Assembly: GCA_963766935.1 (NCBI GenBank)
Contig: CAVYBY010000006.1
Coordinates: forward strand, 346,293-410,292
From: CAVYBY01 sp963766935
GTDB lineage: Bacteria; Actinomycetota; UBA4738; HRBIN12
Direction of reading: 5' to 3'
Length of the DNA: 64,000 bases
Shown here: piece by piece, positions 7,471-16,611 of the stretch
How the letters are laid out: each line of letters begins with the position of its first letter
Position numbering within the stretch: position 1 is the stretch's first letter
Made by a program: the position numbers and the translations under genes
Notes under the pieces: generated by a model
What the model was told of the DNA's origin: nothing
What the model saw: the letters and a program-made list of their open reading frames with translations, nothing else
Databases searched by the model: none

Positions 7471-9471
7471 ATGAATCGGACAAGCGAACGGCGATGGCGG
7501 CCAGTCCTGGCCTGGGCATTGTTCCTGGGAACGATCGGGGTGCTCACTGCCTCGTTCGTCGTCTACGGGCTCCGCCTGGCTCGCGGCTCCACGTCCGCCG
7601 CCGACGTGCTCACCAGCCTCTTCGGCCTGGGCCTCGTGGCGTTCGCCTTCGCGGTGGTCGGCGTCCTCGTCGCCCTCCGCCGTCCGGAAAACCCGGCTGG
7701 CTGGCAAATGCTCGTGATCGGCTTGTTCTGGAGCGTCGCCGCGAGTCCGCCGAGCGCAGCCACCAACGGGAACTTCCTGGATGCGATCGGAAGCGTGGTC
7801 TGGGTGTTGCCGTTCGGTCTGATGTCGACGCACCTGCTGCTTCGCCTCCCAAACGGCGCGCTCCTGTCTCCACGCTGGCGCTGGGTCTCCCGCGCCGCCA
7901 CGCTCGCGATCGTCCTCGCGTCCTTCATCCCCGACGAGGACGGCGGAACGTTCTCGCCGATCGTCGTGGCGGCGCTCGTGGGACTCCTGCTGCTGGTCGG
8001 ATGCTCGCTGGCATCGATCCTCTCCCTCGTGCTTCGGGCCCGGCGCGCCGGAGCCGACGAGCGGCGGCAGATCCGATGGGTCGCCGCCGGCGCCGGGAGC
8101 TTCCTGACGATGTACGTCGTCTCGTTCATTCCCTCGTGGCTCGGCGCGGCCGACAACAGCGTCGTCGTCCTTGCGGCCCAGTACCTGACGGGGCTCGGCT
8201 ACGCCGCCATCCCCGTCTCGATCGGCATCTCCATCCTCCGATTCCGCCTGTACGCGATCGACGTGGTCATCCGCAAGGCGGTGGTGGTGGCCGCGATCGC
8301 CGTGTTCTTCGGCGCGGTCTACGCCCTGGTGGTGGGTGGGATCGGCGCCCTCGTGGCGTCCTCCAGCAGCACCGCCCTCTCGTTCGCGGCAGCAGCGATC
8401 GTGGCGATCCTGTTCCAGCCGGTGCTCGCCCGGGCGCGGCGGTTCGCCGACCGCGTCGTCTACGGCAGGCGGGCCACGCCGTACGAGGTGCTCGCGGAGT
8501 TCGGCGACCGGCTCGCCGAGACCTACGCGGCCGACGACGTGCTCCCGAGGACGGCTCGGCTGCTCGCCGAGGGTGTCGGCGCCGATCGCGCGCGCGTCTG
8601 GCTGTGGGCCGACGGCGCGCTCCGGCCGGTGGCCACATGGTCTCGTGACGACATCGACCCCTCGCGCGACGACGACCACCGCACGGAGGTGCGCCATCAG
8701 GGCGAACTGCTGGGGGCGCTGTCGGTCGCGATGCCACTCAACGACCCGATGGACCCCTCGAAGGAGAAGCTGGTATCGGACCTCGCGTCGCAGGCCGGAC
8801 TTCTGCTTCGGAACGTGCGACTCCTCGAAGACCTCCGCGCCTCGCGCCGCAGGCTCGTCTCGGCGCAGGACGAGGAGCGCCGAAAGCTCGAGCGCAATAT
8901 CCACGACGGCGCGCAACAGCAGTTGGTCGCCCTGACGGTGAAGGCACGTCTCGCACGGCAGTTCACCGAGCGCGACCCGGACCGGGCGGCCGAGATGCTC
9001 GCGCAGATCGAGACCGAGACGCAGCAGGCGCTGGAGGACCTCCGCGACCTGGCGCGCGGCATCTACCCGCCGCTCCTCGCCGACAAGGGACTCCCCGACG
9101 CCCTCGCATCGCAGGCGCGGAAGTCCCCGATTCCCGTCGAGGTCGACGCCTCCGGGATCGGCCGCTACTCCCAGGACGTCGAGGCGGCCGTGTACTTCTC
9201 AGTGCTCGAGGCGTTGCAGAACGTCGCGAAGTACGCCCAGGCCACACGCGCGACGATCGGACTCGCGCAGACCGACGGCCACCTGCGCTTCGAGGTCCGC
9301 GACGACGGGAAGGGGTTCGACCCGGCCGCGACCGGCTACGGAACGGGCATGCAGGGGATGGCCGACCGCCTGGCCGCCCTCGACGGCGCCATCGAGGTCA
9401 CCTCGGTGATCGGAACCGGCACGAGCGTCACCGGACGCATCCCGGCCGAGCGACGATCGGGGGAAGGCTAG
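7471..9471 (+). CDS. Membrane sensor histidine kinase, NarL/DesK type (HisKA_3)
   Basis: A protein of 666 residues from the ATG at 7471 (GGAGCGGCGGC upstream). Residues 1-320 hold about eight hydrophobic helices. A GAF-like region follows (YEVLAEFGDRLAETYAADDV onward). The kinase core has the HisKA_3 phosphorylation site 'RKLERNIHDGAQQQLVALTV' with H478, then an HATPase domain with the N box 'VLEALQNVAKYAQATRA' and the G box DDGKGFDPAATGYGTGMQGM. It should phosphorylate a LuxR/NarL-type response regulator, but none lies next to it, so it is an orphan here. The signal sensed by the membrane domain is unknown. Confidence 0.92.
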   Translation: MNRTSERRWRPVLAWALFLGTIGVLTASFVVYGLRLARGSTSAADVLTSLFGLGLVAFAFAVVGVLVALRRPENPAGWQMLVIGLFWSVAASPPSAATNGNFLDAIGSVVWVLPFGLMSTHLLLRLPNGALLSPRWRWVSRAATLAIVLASFIPDEDGGTFSPIVVAALVGLLLLVGCSLASILSLVLRARRAGADERRQIRWVAAGAGSFLTMYVVSFIPSWLGAADNSVVVLAAQYLTGLGYAAIPVSIGISILRFRLYAIDVVIRKAVVVAAIAVFFGAVYALVVGGIGALVASSSSTALSFAAAAIVAILFQPVLARARRFADRVVYGRRATPYEVLAEFGDRLAETYAADDVLPRTARLLAEGVGADRARVWLWADGALRPVATWSRDDIDPSRDDDHRTEVRHQGELLGALSVAMPLNDPMDPSKEKLVSDLASQAGLLLRNVRLLEDLRASRRRLVSAQDEERRKLERNIHDGAQQQLVALTVKARLARQFTERDPDRAAEMLAQIETETQQALEDLRDLARGIYPPLLADKGLPDALASQARKSPIPVEVDASGIGRYSQDVEAAVYFSVLEALQNVAKYAQATRATIGLAQTDGHLRFEVRDDGKGFDPAATGYGTGMQGMADRLAALDGAIEVTSVIGTGTSVTGRIPAERRSGEG

Positions 9472-9479
9472 GCCGCGGC

Positions 9480-11771
9480 CTAGAGCACGCTCGACGGTGC
9501 GGTCACCACGCGCGGCGCGGCCGGCATGGCGACGCGCGCGACGCGCCGCTCGAGGATCGGCACCAGCAACACGGGCGTCTCGGCGCCGCGGACCACGGAG
9601 TCCGCGACGCTGCCCAGGAGCAGCCGCTTCACCCCGCCGCGCCCGTGAGTGGCGACCATGATCATGTCGGCGGCAACGCTCTGCGCCACCTCGAGGATCG
9701 CCCGGTCCGGAGACCCTCGTTCGAGCCTGGGTCGGGCTCGGACATCCAAACTGTCGAGCTCGTCGACGACATTGCTCAGATAGCGCTGCATCTCCTCCGC
9801 GCGAGCCTTTCCCGCCGCCGGATCCGCGGCATGGACGAGCAACAGCGTCGCCGAGAACCTTCGCGCGAACGAGGAGGCGAACGGCAGGATGCGTTCGGCT
9901 TCGAGCGATCCATCGAGACCGACGACGATTCGTTCCAGCGATGGCGCGGGGTTCGACCGGGCGTGAGCCGGCACCACGAGAACGGGGCGCTGTGCCTCCC
10001 GCACGACCTGTTCGGTGACGCTCCCGAGAACCCGGCGTCTCGCGCCGGTTCGACCGTGCGTGCTCATCACGATCATGCCCATGTCTTCCTCGTGGGCGAA
10101 CGAGCAGATGGCGGGAGCGACCGGTCCGGTCGCCGTCGCACTGGACACATCGATGCTCAGCTCGAGGAGGTTTGCCACGACCCGGTCGAGATGCGGCGCG
10201 AGGCCGTCGTCGGTAACGGTGAACAGGATCACGGAGTCACGGAAGGACTGAGCGATCGCGGTCACGATCGGCAGGGATCGATCGCCGAACGCAGATCCGT
10301 CCAGCGGGACCAGCAACCGCGCCGACTCGCGATCGGCCTCGAGCCGGTGCAGGACCTCGGGGACCGTCAGGATGACCCCGCGCTCCACGACGGTACCGAC
10401 GCGTTCCTCCACCTCCGACGGGGTCCCGAGCACCTGTCGGAAGTAACCCAGGAGGACATAGAGCAGCGGCAGCAACACCGCGTAGACCCAGACGCCGCTC
10501 GTGAATCGTTCCCAGAAGACGATGGCCGTGGCGGCCGAGGTGAGGATCGCCGCGCCCGCGGACCCGACGAGCTGCGCCGTCGCCCTCCCTCCGGGCTCCG
10601 CACGCACCCGGCGCGCCAAGCGCCGGCACGCCGCCCAGCCGGTCATGCTCAGCAGGATGAAGACTCCTGCCGCGTAGACCGCCAGGTACGTCGTCTCGTC
10701 GGTTCCGAGCGCGACGAAGGCAGCCGACACGATCGAGACCTCGATCCAGACGGGAGCCGGTGCGACCCCGAACCGGTTGAGCGTGGCGAGGCGCCCCGGC
10801 AGATATCGGCGCAGGTGGAGTCCGACGAAGAGGTTCTGCAACCCGAGCGCGCTCGCCGCCGACGCCGACAGGAGGACTGCCACGCCGACCACGGTCCCGG
10901 CGACCGCGACCGGATGCGGCAGCAGGGCGTCCATGGTCTGCGTGAACACCGAGACGTCCGTGCGAGCCGGATCGGAGGCCTCGAGCACCGCCGGTCCGAC
11001 GACGAGCATCGCGACCGACGTGGTGCCCATGATGATGGCGAGGCTCCGAAACGCCTTGCGGCTCTGCTCGGCGCGGGTCCCCGAGTAAGCGGGGACGAGG
11101 TTGGCGAAGACCTCGATCCCGGTCATCACCGCGAGGATCCTCGCGAAGCCCCCCAGTGTGAAGTGCAGGTAGGGAGGCGTGAACGCGCGCAATTGGAGCG
11201 AGGGAAGTCGCAGGCCGTCCCGAGCGATGGTTGCGACGACCATGACCCACAGCAGGAGCAAGACCGCGCCGGTGGCCGGGCCGAACGCCCGGGCGGTCGA
11301 GCGTGGCCCCCGATTCACGAGCCAGCCGGTCAAGAGGCTGAACCCGATGGCGACGAAGGTACGCTGCGGGACCCCGAGCACCCGTTCATCCAGCGCCGGG
11401 ATCCGGTCGGCGATGAACGTGACGAGGGCGGCGATGCTCACGGCGAAGGTCAGCGTGTACTCGACGAACGTGATGCCGGCGTTGAGCTTGACCGCCGGGC
11501 TCCCGAGCTCCTCCTCGGAGAGCCCGCTCCCCCCGCTCCCGTCGGTGACCCAGCCCATCACGAGCCGGTACATCGCCGAGACCGTCGCGATGGTAAGGAC
11601 GACGAGCCAGATGCTCGCCCCGAAGGTCACCGCCGCCACGCCCGCCGGCACGATGAGCGCGAGGAACGGTCCGAACACGTACAGCGGAGAGGTGGCCGGA
11701 TCCCCACCACCGGCCAGCGCCCCTTCGAAAGAGGTCGAGAGCTTTCTGGCGACCGCGGTCACGCCGGGCAA
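9480..11771 (-). CDS. APC-family amino acid permease fused to two UspA domains
   Basis: A protein of 763 residues in three parts. Residues 1-460 are an amino acid-polyamine-organocation permease with about twelve membrane helices. Residues 475-615 and 620-750 are two universal stress protein domains; each shows the start LLVPLDGSAFGDRSLP or IVVGLDGSLEAERILP and the nucleotide-binding Gly pattern (THGRTGARRRVLGS and THGRGGVKRLLLGS). Usp domains bind ATP or cyclic nucleotides and in such fusions probably gate transport; this is inference. The start shown is a TTG; a GTG at 11762 in the same frame is possible. The gene converges with the kinase gene, with eight bases between the two stop codons. 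Confidence 0.88.
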   Translation of the reverse strand: MPGVTAVARKLSTSFEGALAGGGDPATSPLYVFGPFLALIVPAGVAAVTFGASIWLVVLTIATVSAMYRLVMGWVTDGSGGSGLSEEELGSPAVKLNAGITFVEYTLTFAVSIAALVTFIADRIPALDERVLGVPQRTFVAIGFSLLTGWLVNRGPRSTARAFGPATGAVLLLLWVMVVATIARDGLRLPSLQLRAFTPPYLHFTLGGFARILAVMTGIEVFANLVPAYSGTRAEQSRKAFRSLAIIMGTTSVAMLVVGPAVLEASDPARTDVSVFTQTMDALLPHPVAVAGTVVGVAVLLSASAASALGLQNLFVGLHLRRYLPGRLATLNRFGVAPAPVWIEVSIVSAAFVALGTDETTYLAVYAAGVFILLSMTGWAACRRLARRVRAEPGGRATAQLVGSAGAAILTSAATAIVFWERFTSGVWVYAVLLPLLYVLLGYFRQVLGTPSEVEERVGTVVERGVILTVPEVLHRLEADRESARLLVPLDGSAFGDRSLPIVTAIAQSFRDSVILFTVTDDGLAPHLDRVVANLLELSIDVSSATATGPVAPAICSFAHEEDMGMIVMSTHGRTGARRRVLGSVTEQVVREAQRPVLVVPAHARSNPAPSLERIVVGLDGSLEAERILPFASSFARRFSATLLLVHAADPAAGKARAEEMQRYLSNVVDELDSLDVRARPRLERGSPDRAILEVAQSVAADMIMVATHGRGGVKRLLLGSVADSVVRGAETPVLLVPILERRVARVAMPAAPRVVTAPSSVL

Positions 11772-11917
11772 CTCTAGCGCTCGACGACAGGGATCCCGGG
11801 TCGGTGGCCGCCATGGTCCGGTGTGTCAGCACCACATTCGACGTTCGTGTCATCCCGGTTGAGCCCTTGATGCCCGCCCGCTATGTTCGGGGTGTCCGCG
11901 ACGAGAGGAGAACGCCC

Positions 11918-12715
11918 ATGGACGAGCAGGAGCTTGCCTCCACCGGCGAACCGCGCGCGCGGTGGACGCAACTGGCGGCGCTGGGACTGGCGATGGTGGG
12001 GCTCGCGCCGTTCCTGATGCTCGCGGCGGCGCTTCTGTGGGGACTCGACGTCGGCGACCAACTCGGGTTCTTGGTGCCCGGGATCGTCCTGCCGTGGGTG
12101 GCCGCGTTCCTCGTCTGGCGCTTCGGCACGTGGGCCAAGGTGGTCGCGATCGTCGTGGCGCTGGCGGGCCTGGCCGCCCTGTTCTGGACCGCCTTCGGCC
12201 TGGCGCATCCGGCGAGCTTCTTCGACTTCGTTCCGGGCCTGCTCGTGGTTCCGGGTGGGCTGATCGCGCTCGTGGCTTCGATCGCCGGGATCGTCGCAGC
12301 GCGACGGGGCCACGTGGTGGCCGGACGCGAGGGCGGGGAACGGCGCGCAATGAGCGTCGTGCTCGGCCTGGTCGGCGTGCTGGCCGTCGTCTCGGCGGTC
12401 CTGACGATCTCGTCACGAACGAGCGTCGACGCATCCAGCGCGTCGGCCGAGGTGGACCTGAAGAACTTCGAGTTCGATCAGTCCGGGTACTCGGTCACCG
12501 GCGGCACCACGGTCGTCGTGCGCAATCAGGATCCGTTCGTGCACACGTTCACGATCGATGCGCTCGGGATCGACGTGGTGCTCGGGCCGGGCGACTCGGC
12601 GCTGGTCGACATCCCGGCCAAGGCGGGGTCATACATCCTCTACTGCAAGCTGCACACGAGCGATCCCGAGAACCCGACCAGCAGCGACATGGCCTCGGAG
12701 CTGAGCATCGGGTAG
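11918..12715 (+). CDS. Membrane protein with C-terminal cupredoxin-like domain
   Basis: The ATG at 11918 follows GAGAGGAG. The 265-residue product has five hydrophobic helices in residues 15-180 and then an extracytoplasmic cupredoxin-like domain of about 85 residues. Likely copper ligands are visible: a His in 'PFVHTFTID' and the Cys and His of ILYCKLHTS, so a type 1 copper site is plausible; the usual methionine is not obvious. This suggests an electron-transfer or copper-binding role at the outer face of the membrane. No oxidase genes are adjacent, so the redox partner is unknown. Confidence 0.78.
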   Translation: MDEQELASTGEPRARWTQLAALGLAMVGLAPFLMLAAALLWGLDVGDQLGFLVPGIVLPWVAAFLVWRFGTWAKVVAIVVALAGLAALFWTAFGLAHPASFFDFVPGLLVVPGGLIALVASIAGIVAARRGHVVAGREGGERRAMSVVLGLVGVLAVVSAVLTISSRTSVDASSASAEVDLKNFEFDQSGYSVTGGTTVVVRNQDPFVHTFTIDALGIDVVLGPGDSALVDIPAKAGSYILYCKLHTSDPENPTSSDMASELSIG

Positions 12716-12806
12716 CGACGACGGATCGGAGCGCCGCGCTTCGGCGGGTCATCCAGGCATATCCGACGGTCACGTTGGTCCGGACGCCAGACCATAGGAT
12801 GCGCGG

Positions 12807-13325
12807 ATGGATGCAGACACCCTGCTTGCGCTCGTTCGGTTCCACGCGTGGGCGAACGACCGGATCCTGACGACGGCGGCGGGGCTGTCGGACGAGGAAC
12901 TCCGCGGGACGGTGAATCTCGACCACGAGAGCGCCTTCCGGACGCTCCGGCACCTCGTCGACGTCGACTGGAGCTGGCGCGAGCTGTGCACCGGGAACGA
13001 CGTCGGAGAGACCTACGTCTGGGACCACGGGTTCGTGCTCGACGACCTCCCGGCGATCCACGCGTTCTGCCTCGAAGAGGACGTACGCCTGCGCAGCTAC
13101 GTGGAGTCCATGGGCGATGCGACGCTGGCCAAGTCGTTGGCGGTGAGCGCAGACTTCGCGCCACCGCAGTGGCTGGTCCTGGCCCACATCGTGAACCACG
13201 GGACGCAGCACCGCAGCGAGCTGGCTCGCTACCTCACCGAATGCGGCCACTCACCGGGCGAGCTCGACCTCTTGGACGCCCTCGAACTGCCGTGGCCGGC
13301 ACCCGGCGGATCAGCCGGTCGATGA
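12807..13325 (+). CDS. DinB family protein
   Basis: A protein of 172 residues with the four-helix DinB fold. The three-histidine metal pattern is recognisable: a His in LRHLVDVDWSW, and the pair in 'HIVNHGTQHRSELARYL' near the C terminus. DinB-like proteins are metal-dependent and in actinobacteria include thiol-dependent transferases; the substrate cannot be predicted. The sequence 'ALVRFHAWANDRIL' at the N terminus is family-typical. It stands alone between the cupredoxin and cyclase genes on the same strand. Confidence 0.88.
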   Translation: MDADTLLALVRFHAWANDRILTTAAGLSDEELRGTVNLDHESAFRTLRHLVDVDWSWRELCTGNDVGETYVWDHGFVLDDLPAIHAFCLEEDVRLRSYVESMGDATLAKSLAVSADFAPPQWLVLAHIVNHGTQHRSELARYLTECGHSPGELDLLDALELPWPAPGGSAGR

Positions 13326-13368
13326 CTCCCTTGCATCGACGTTCGAAGCGAGCAACTACAGTCGCCGC

Positions 13369-14616
13369 GTGCGTACCGCGCCTCGTCTGAAGCGGTTCTG
13401 GGAATACCTGCTGTCGTTCGGCGCGTATCCGGAAGAGTCGGTCGAGCAACGGGGCAAGCGTCGGATTCTCATCGGCGCCTTCTGGATCGCCAACACCCTC
13501 TCGATCCCAGAGTTGGTGACGCAGCTCGGCACGTTCTGGATCGCGGTCCTGACCGGCGCAACCATCGTCTCCGGGTACGCGGCGATCTTCGCCATCCGGC
13601 GCTGGCCCCGGAGGTTCGCGCTGATCTTCCAGTTGGAGCTGGCGTCCCTCTTCGCGGTGCAGCTGATCATTACGGCGATGCATGGTGGGCTCCTGGCGGG
13701 CGGGCTCGACGTCGTCTTCGGGTTGATCATGGTGCTGGCGGTCCTGGTGGGATTTGGCGTCAGAGCGGCGACGTGGTGGCTGGTGGCGGTCATCGCCTCG
13801 GTCATCTACGCGGCCGCGATCCCGACCTGGGTGAAGCCCGTCTACGCCGTCGAGGCTCCGGGAGCGACCGCCGCGTTCAACCTGAGCGTTACGTGCGCGC
13901 TCACGTTTGCGGTGATGGTGTACTTCTTACGCCAGCTTGACGCGTCTCAGAAGCTCTCGGACGACCTGCTGCACAACATCCTGCCCGAAGAGATCGCCGC
14001 ACGGTTGAAGGCGTCGAATGCGATGATCGCCGACCACTACGACGCGGCGTCGGTGCTCTTCGCCGACGTGGTCGGGTTCACGCCGATGTCGGCGGGGATG
14101 ACGCCTCCGGAGCTCGTGGGACTGCTGAACGAGGTGTTCACGGTGTTCGACCGATTCGTGGACGAGCTGGGGCTGGAGAAGATCAAAACCGTGGGCGACG
14201 AATACATGGTCGCCTCGGGCGTGCCCGGAGTGCGGCCCGACCACGCAGACGCGATCGCCGAATTGGCGTTGCAGATCCGTGACCACGTCGGGACGAACCG
14301 GTTCGACGGACACAACATCAGCCTGCGAATCGGGATCAACTCCGGGCCGGTGGTCGCCGGAGTCATCGGGACCCATAAGTTCGCCTACGACCTGTGGGGC
14401 GATGTGGTGAACACCGCGAGCCGCATGGAGTCCGAGGGTGTGCCGGGGTCGATCCAGGTGAGCACGGCCACCTACGAGCTGATCCGGGACCGGTTCGTCT
14501 GCGAGTCCCGCGGCCTCGTCTCCGTGAAAGGCAAGGGCGACATGCAGACCTATCTCCTCGTGTCCAAGCGCACCGACACCCCGGCGCGGACGCTGGACGA
14601 GCTCGGGCCTGCCTGA
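13369..14616 (+). CDS. Membrane-bound class III adenylate/guanylate cyclase
   Basis: A protein of 415 residues starting with GTG at 13369. Residues 25-190 form about six membrane helices. Residues 220-400 are a class III cyclase catalytic domain: 'ASVLFADVVGFTPMSAGMTP' with the metal-binding Asp near 233, the EKIKTVGDEYMVASG stretch with a second metal Asp and the purine-binding Lys, and DLWGDVVNTASRMES with the transition-state Asn and Arg. All these residues look intact, so it should be active. The Lys/Asp pair fits ATP as substrate, giving cyclic AMP. A short signalling linker (QKLSDDLLHNILPEEIAARL) joins the membrane and catalytic parts. Confidence 0.93.
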   Translation: MRTAPRLKRFWEYLLSFGAYPEESVEQRGKRRILIGAFWIANTLSIPELVTQLGTFWIAVLTGATIVSGYAAIFAIRRWPRRFALIFQLELASLFAVQLIITAMHGGLLAGGLDVVFGLIMVLAVLVGFGVRAATWWLVAVIASVIYAAAIPTWVKPVYAVEAPGATAAFNLSVTCALTFAVMVYFLRQLDASQKLSDDLLHNILPEEIAARLKASNAMIADHYDAASVLFADVVGFTPMSAGMTPPELVGLLNEVFTVFDRFVDELGLEKIKTVGDEYMVASGVPGVRPDHADAIAELALQIRDHVGTNRFDGHNISLRIGINSGPVVAGVIGTHKFAYDLWGDVVNTASRMESEGVPGSIQVSTATYELIRDRFVCESRGLVSVKGKGDMQTYLLVSKRTDTPARTLDELGPA

Positions 14617-14620
14617 AGTC

Positions 14621-14740
14621 TCAGCTCGTGAGGAACTCTTCGTTCGCCTTCGGGTCGACGGCCAGGTGCCAATGCTCGGTCACCTTTCCGTCCCGGACGT
14701 GGTAGACGTCGGCGTACTGGAAGGTGACGGTGCGGCCCCC
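14621..14740 (-). pseudogene. Remnant of a SnoaL/NTF2-like protein C terminus
   Basis: The minus strand reads GRTVTFQYADVYHVRDGKVT and then EHWHLAVDPKANEEFLTS before a TGA. This is the characteristic last strand and helix region of SnoaL-like polyketide-cyclase or steroid-isomerase-fold proteins. No start codon or N-terminal part exists: upstream the frame reads into the stop codon of the neighbouring gene. It is therefore a truncated leftover of about 40 codons. It hints that a SnoaL gene was cut by a rearrangement that brought the sigma-factor pair next to the cyclase. Confidence 0.55.
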
Positions 14741-14779
14741 TTCCGGTTCGGGGCCACACGCTCCCCGAGCAGGCGATGG

Positions 14780-15850
14780 CTAGTCACCAGGGAGCGCGGG
14801 GCCGATCAGGACATTGACCAGCCTGCCGGATAGTGGGATGTCATACGGGACGCGGCCTGGGGCCCCCGAAGGGTCCAAGGCGGCCGCGAGCTCGCGGGCC
14901 TTCCCCACCGACATGTCGGTGCACCAGTACGGCGACGAGTCCCGGTACCCGTTCGGATAGCTCTGCGTTGGAGCGACCGCGCGGAGCATGTCCGCTGCCG
15001 GTGCCGGGAGCAGGTTCAGGACGCGGAGCCGTCCGATCGGCTTGTCCGGCCCCATGTACATGTAGCAAACGATGGCCCGAGCGGGTACGTAGGCCCGATA
15101 CTCGGGATCTTCCCAGGCGCTCGCCGGCAACCAGGCGGCCAGATCCTCGAGCCGCGCGTCCAGCCGCGTGAGCGCGCTCACCTGTTCCTGCGTCGGCGTC
15201 GTCGGGGGATGGCCGATACCTGCCTCCTCGGAGCCGACGAGGCCGCCCCAGGCCAGGTTGACCAAGCTGCCAGCGGCACGGACCTCGATCAGGCCGTAAT
15301 GGAGACCGGGGCGGTCGGCGGCGAAGGTCCGGTCGTGGTCGAAGAGACCGGTCGAACGGGCGTCGGCGAGGACGAGCTTCACCCCGTGGGGCGTGAGGCG
15401 CTGCTCGATGAGGCCCTCCGTTTCGCCCAGCCGCTCCCAGATCACCCGTCCGTCCGCGTACGTGTAGAGGGAGAACCTCCCTCCGTCTCCAGAGGTATGC
15501 CCGAACGTGATGCGCAGGACGAGCCTTCCGCGCTCGGGCATGCTCGGCGTCGCCCCCTTCGGAGGCAAGGCTTGCAGACCGACCCCCGTCACCTTGGGAG
15601 CACTGGAGGGAACCGTCGAGCTCTGGCCGGCCGGGCCCGGTGTCCGATCGAACGGTCTGTCGGTCGTCACTAGCGGTCCACCAACGACGAGCCAAATCGA
15701 GGCAGCGAAGACCGCGAGCCCAACGACGCCTGCCGCGATCCGATGGTTCCAGCGCTTGCGATCCCAGCGTCGCAGGAGCTCATCGATGGGCAGAACCGGC
15801 GGCTCGTATCGGGCGCCCGATCGAGTCAGGAGGTCCGAGAACTCACTCAT
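14780..15850 (-). CDS. Single-pass membrane protein, probable anti-sigma partner
   Basis: A protein of 356 residues whose start overlaps the end of the ECF sigma gene by eight bases, so the two are translationally coupled. Residues 1-35 are cytoplasmic, 36-57 form one membrane helix (IAAGVVGLAVFAASIWLVVG), and the rest, after a Ser/Pro linker, is an extracytoplasmic domain with no recognised family. The layout (short cytoplasmic N terminus, one helix, outside sensor) and the coupling fit an anti-sigma factor. No zinc-binding anti-sigma motif is visible in the N terminus, so this role is inferred from context only. Confidence 0.6.
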   Translation of the reverse strand: MSEFSDLLTRSGARYEPPVLPIDELLRRWDRKRWNHRIAAGVVGLAVFAASIWLVVGGPLVTTDRPFDRTPGPAGQSSTVPSSAPKVTGVGLQALPPKGATPSMPERGRLVLRITFGHTSGDGGRFSLYTYADGRVIWERLGETEGLIEQRLTPHGVKLVLADARSTGLFDHDRTFAADRPGLHYGLIEVRAAGSLVNLAWGGLVGSEEAGIGHPPTTPTQEQVSALTRLDARLEDLAAWLPASAWEDPEYRAYVPARAIVCYMYMGPDKPIGRLRVLNLLPAPAADMLRAVAPTQSYPNGYRDSSPYWCTDMSVGKARELAAALDPSGAPGRVPYDIPLSGRLVNVLIGPALPGD

Positions 15851-16385
15851 GGCCGTCTCCCGCGATGGTGGACTTCAGTTCGTCGTGCGCTCTGGCGACG
15901 TGGGTACGGACGGTCGAGGCGCGGATACCCAACATGCTTCCTGCCTCCTTCGAGGAGTAGCCGTAGAGATCGACGAGGACCACCGCTGCTCGCTGTCGAG
16001 CGCTCAGGGGAGCCAACGCGCGGATCATCAGGTCGTGAGACTCGAGCTCGGCGATGCTGTCGTCGTTCGGCGTGAGGCCGATCGTTCGTTTCGCCGCGAG
16101 CACCGATCGCCGATGCCACGAGCGGAACCCATTCATCGCGGTCCGGTACAGATAGCTCGTGGGATCCTCCATGGCTCCGACTCGATCCCATCGCTCCAAC
16201 ACGGCGAGGAAGGCGTCCTGGGTCAGCTCCTCGGCCTCGAACCGATTTCGCGTCACCAGGCAGAGCGCTCGAAACAGTCCTACCTTCTCTCGCTCGAAGA
16301 ACGCTTCGAATGGCAGCGTCTCGGAACCGACCGACGCCCAGGCTTCGGCCAGCCGGGTTGCGTGACCGATCGACCCGTCATCCAT
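15843..16385 (-). CDS. ECF-family RNA polymerase sigma factor
   Basis: A protein of 180 residues with the two standard ECF domains. Region 2 covers residues 25-95 (FRALCLVTRNRFEAEELTQD, 'AFLAVLERWDRV'), and region 4 covers 120-170 ('LSARQRAAVVLVDLYGYSSKEAGSML', the helix-turn-helix that binds the -35 element). It would redirect RNA polymerase to a small set of genes, typically including its own operon. It is cotranscribed with the overlapping membrane protein that probably controls it. The 226 bases upstream, shared with the divergent opine dehydrogenase gene, should hold its promoter. Confidence 0.92.
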   Translation of the reverse strand: MDDGSIGHATRLAEAWASVGSETLPFEAFFEREKVGLFRALCLVTRNRFEAEELTQDAFLAVLERWDRVGAMEDPTSYLYRTAMNGFRSWHRRSVLAAKRTIGLTPNDDSIAELESHDLMIRALAPLSARQRAAVVLVDLYGYSSKEAGSMLGIRASTVRTHVARAHDELKSTIAGDGHE

Positions 16386-16611
16386 CGCATGTCATGAACG
16401 CACGACCGGCGTCGCCCGTCCACGCGGCGACCATCCTTTCCGGGTCCGTCGGGTCGAGGCCGGTTGCGATGGGGCATGCCCTCGAATCGGTGATTCGGGG
16501 TACCGCCCCATGGATCGCCCTAACGGACGATGCCGCTGGACTGTCGCGCGCCTCTGTGTGAGACGGTTGGTTGACGACGCTGCAGGCGTGCGCACGAAGG
16601 GAGTCAGCCGA

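Noticed and set aside
9645..11777. A 710-codon open frame on the plus strand
   Set aside because: It is the mirror of the permease-Usp gene on the minus strand. High GC keeps antisense frames open; the translation is charged and repetitive with no domain.
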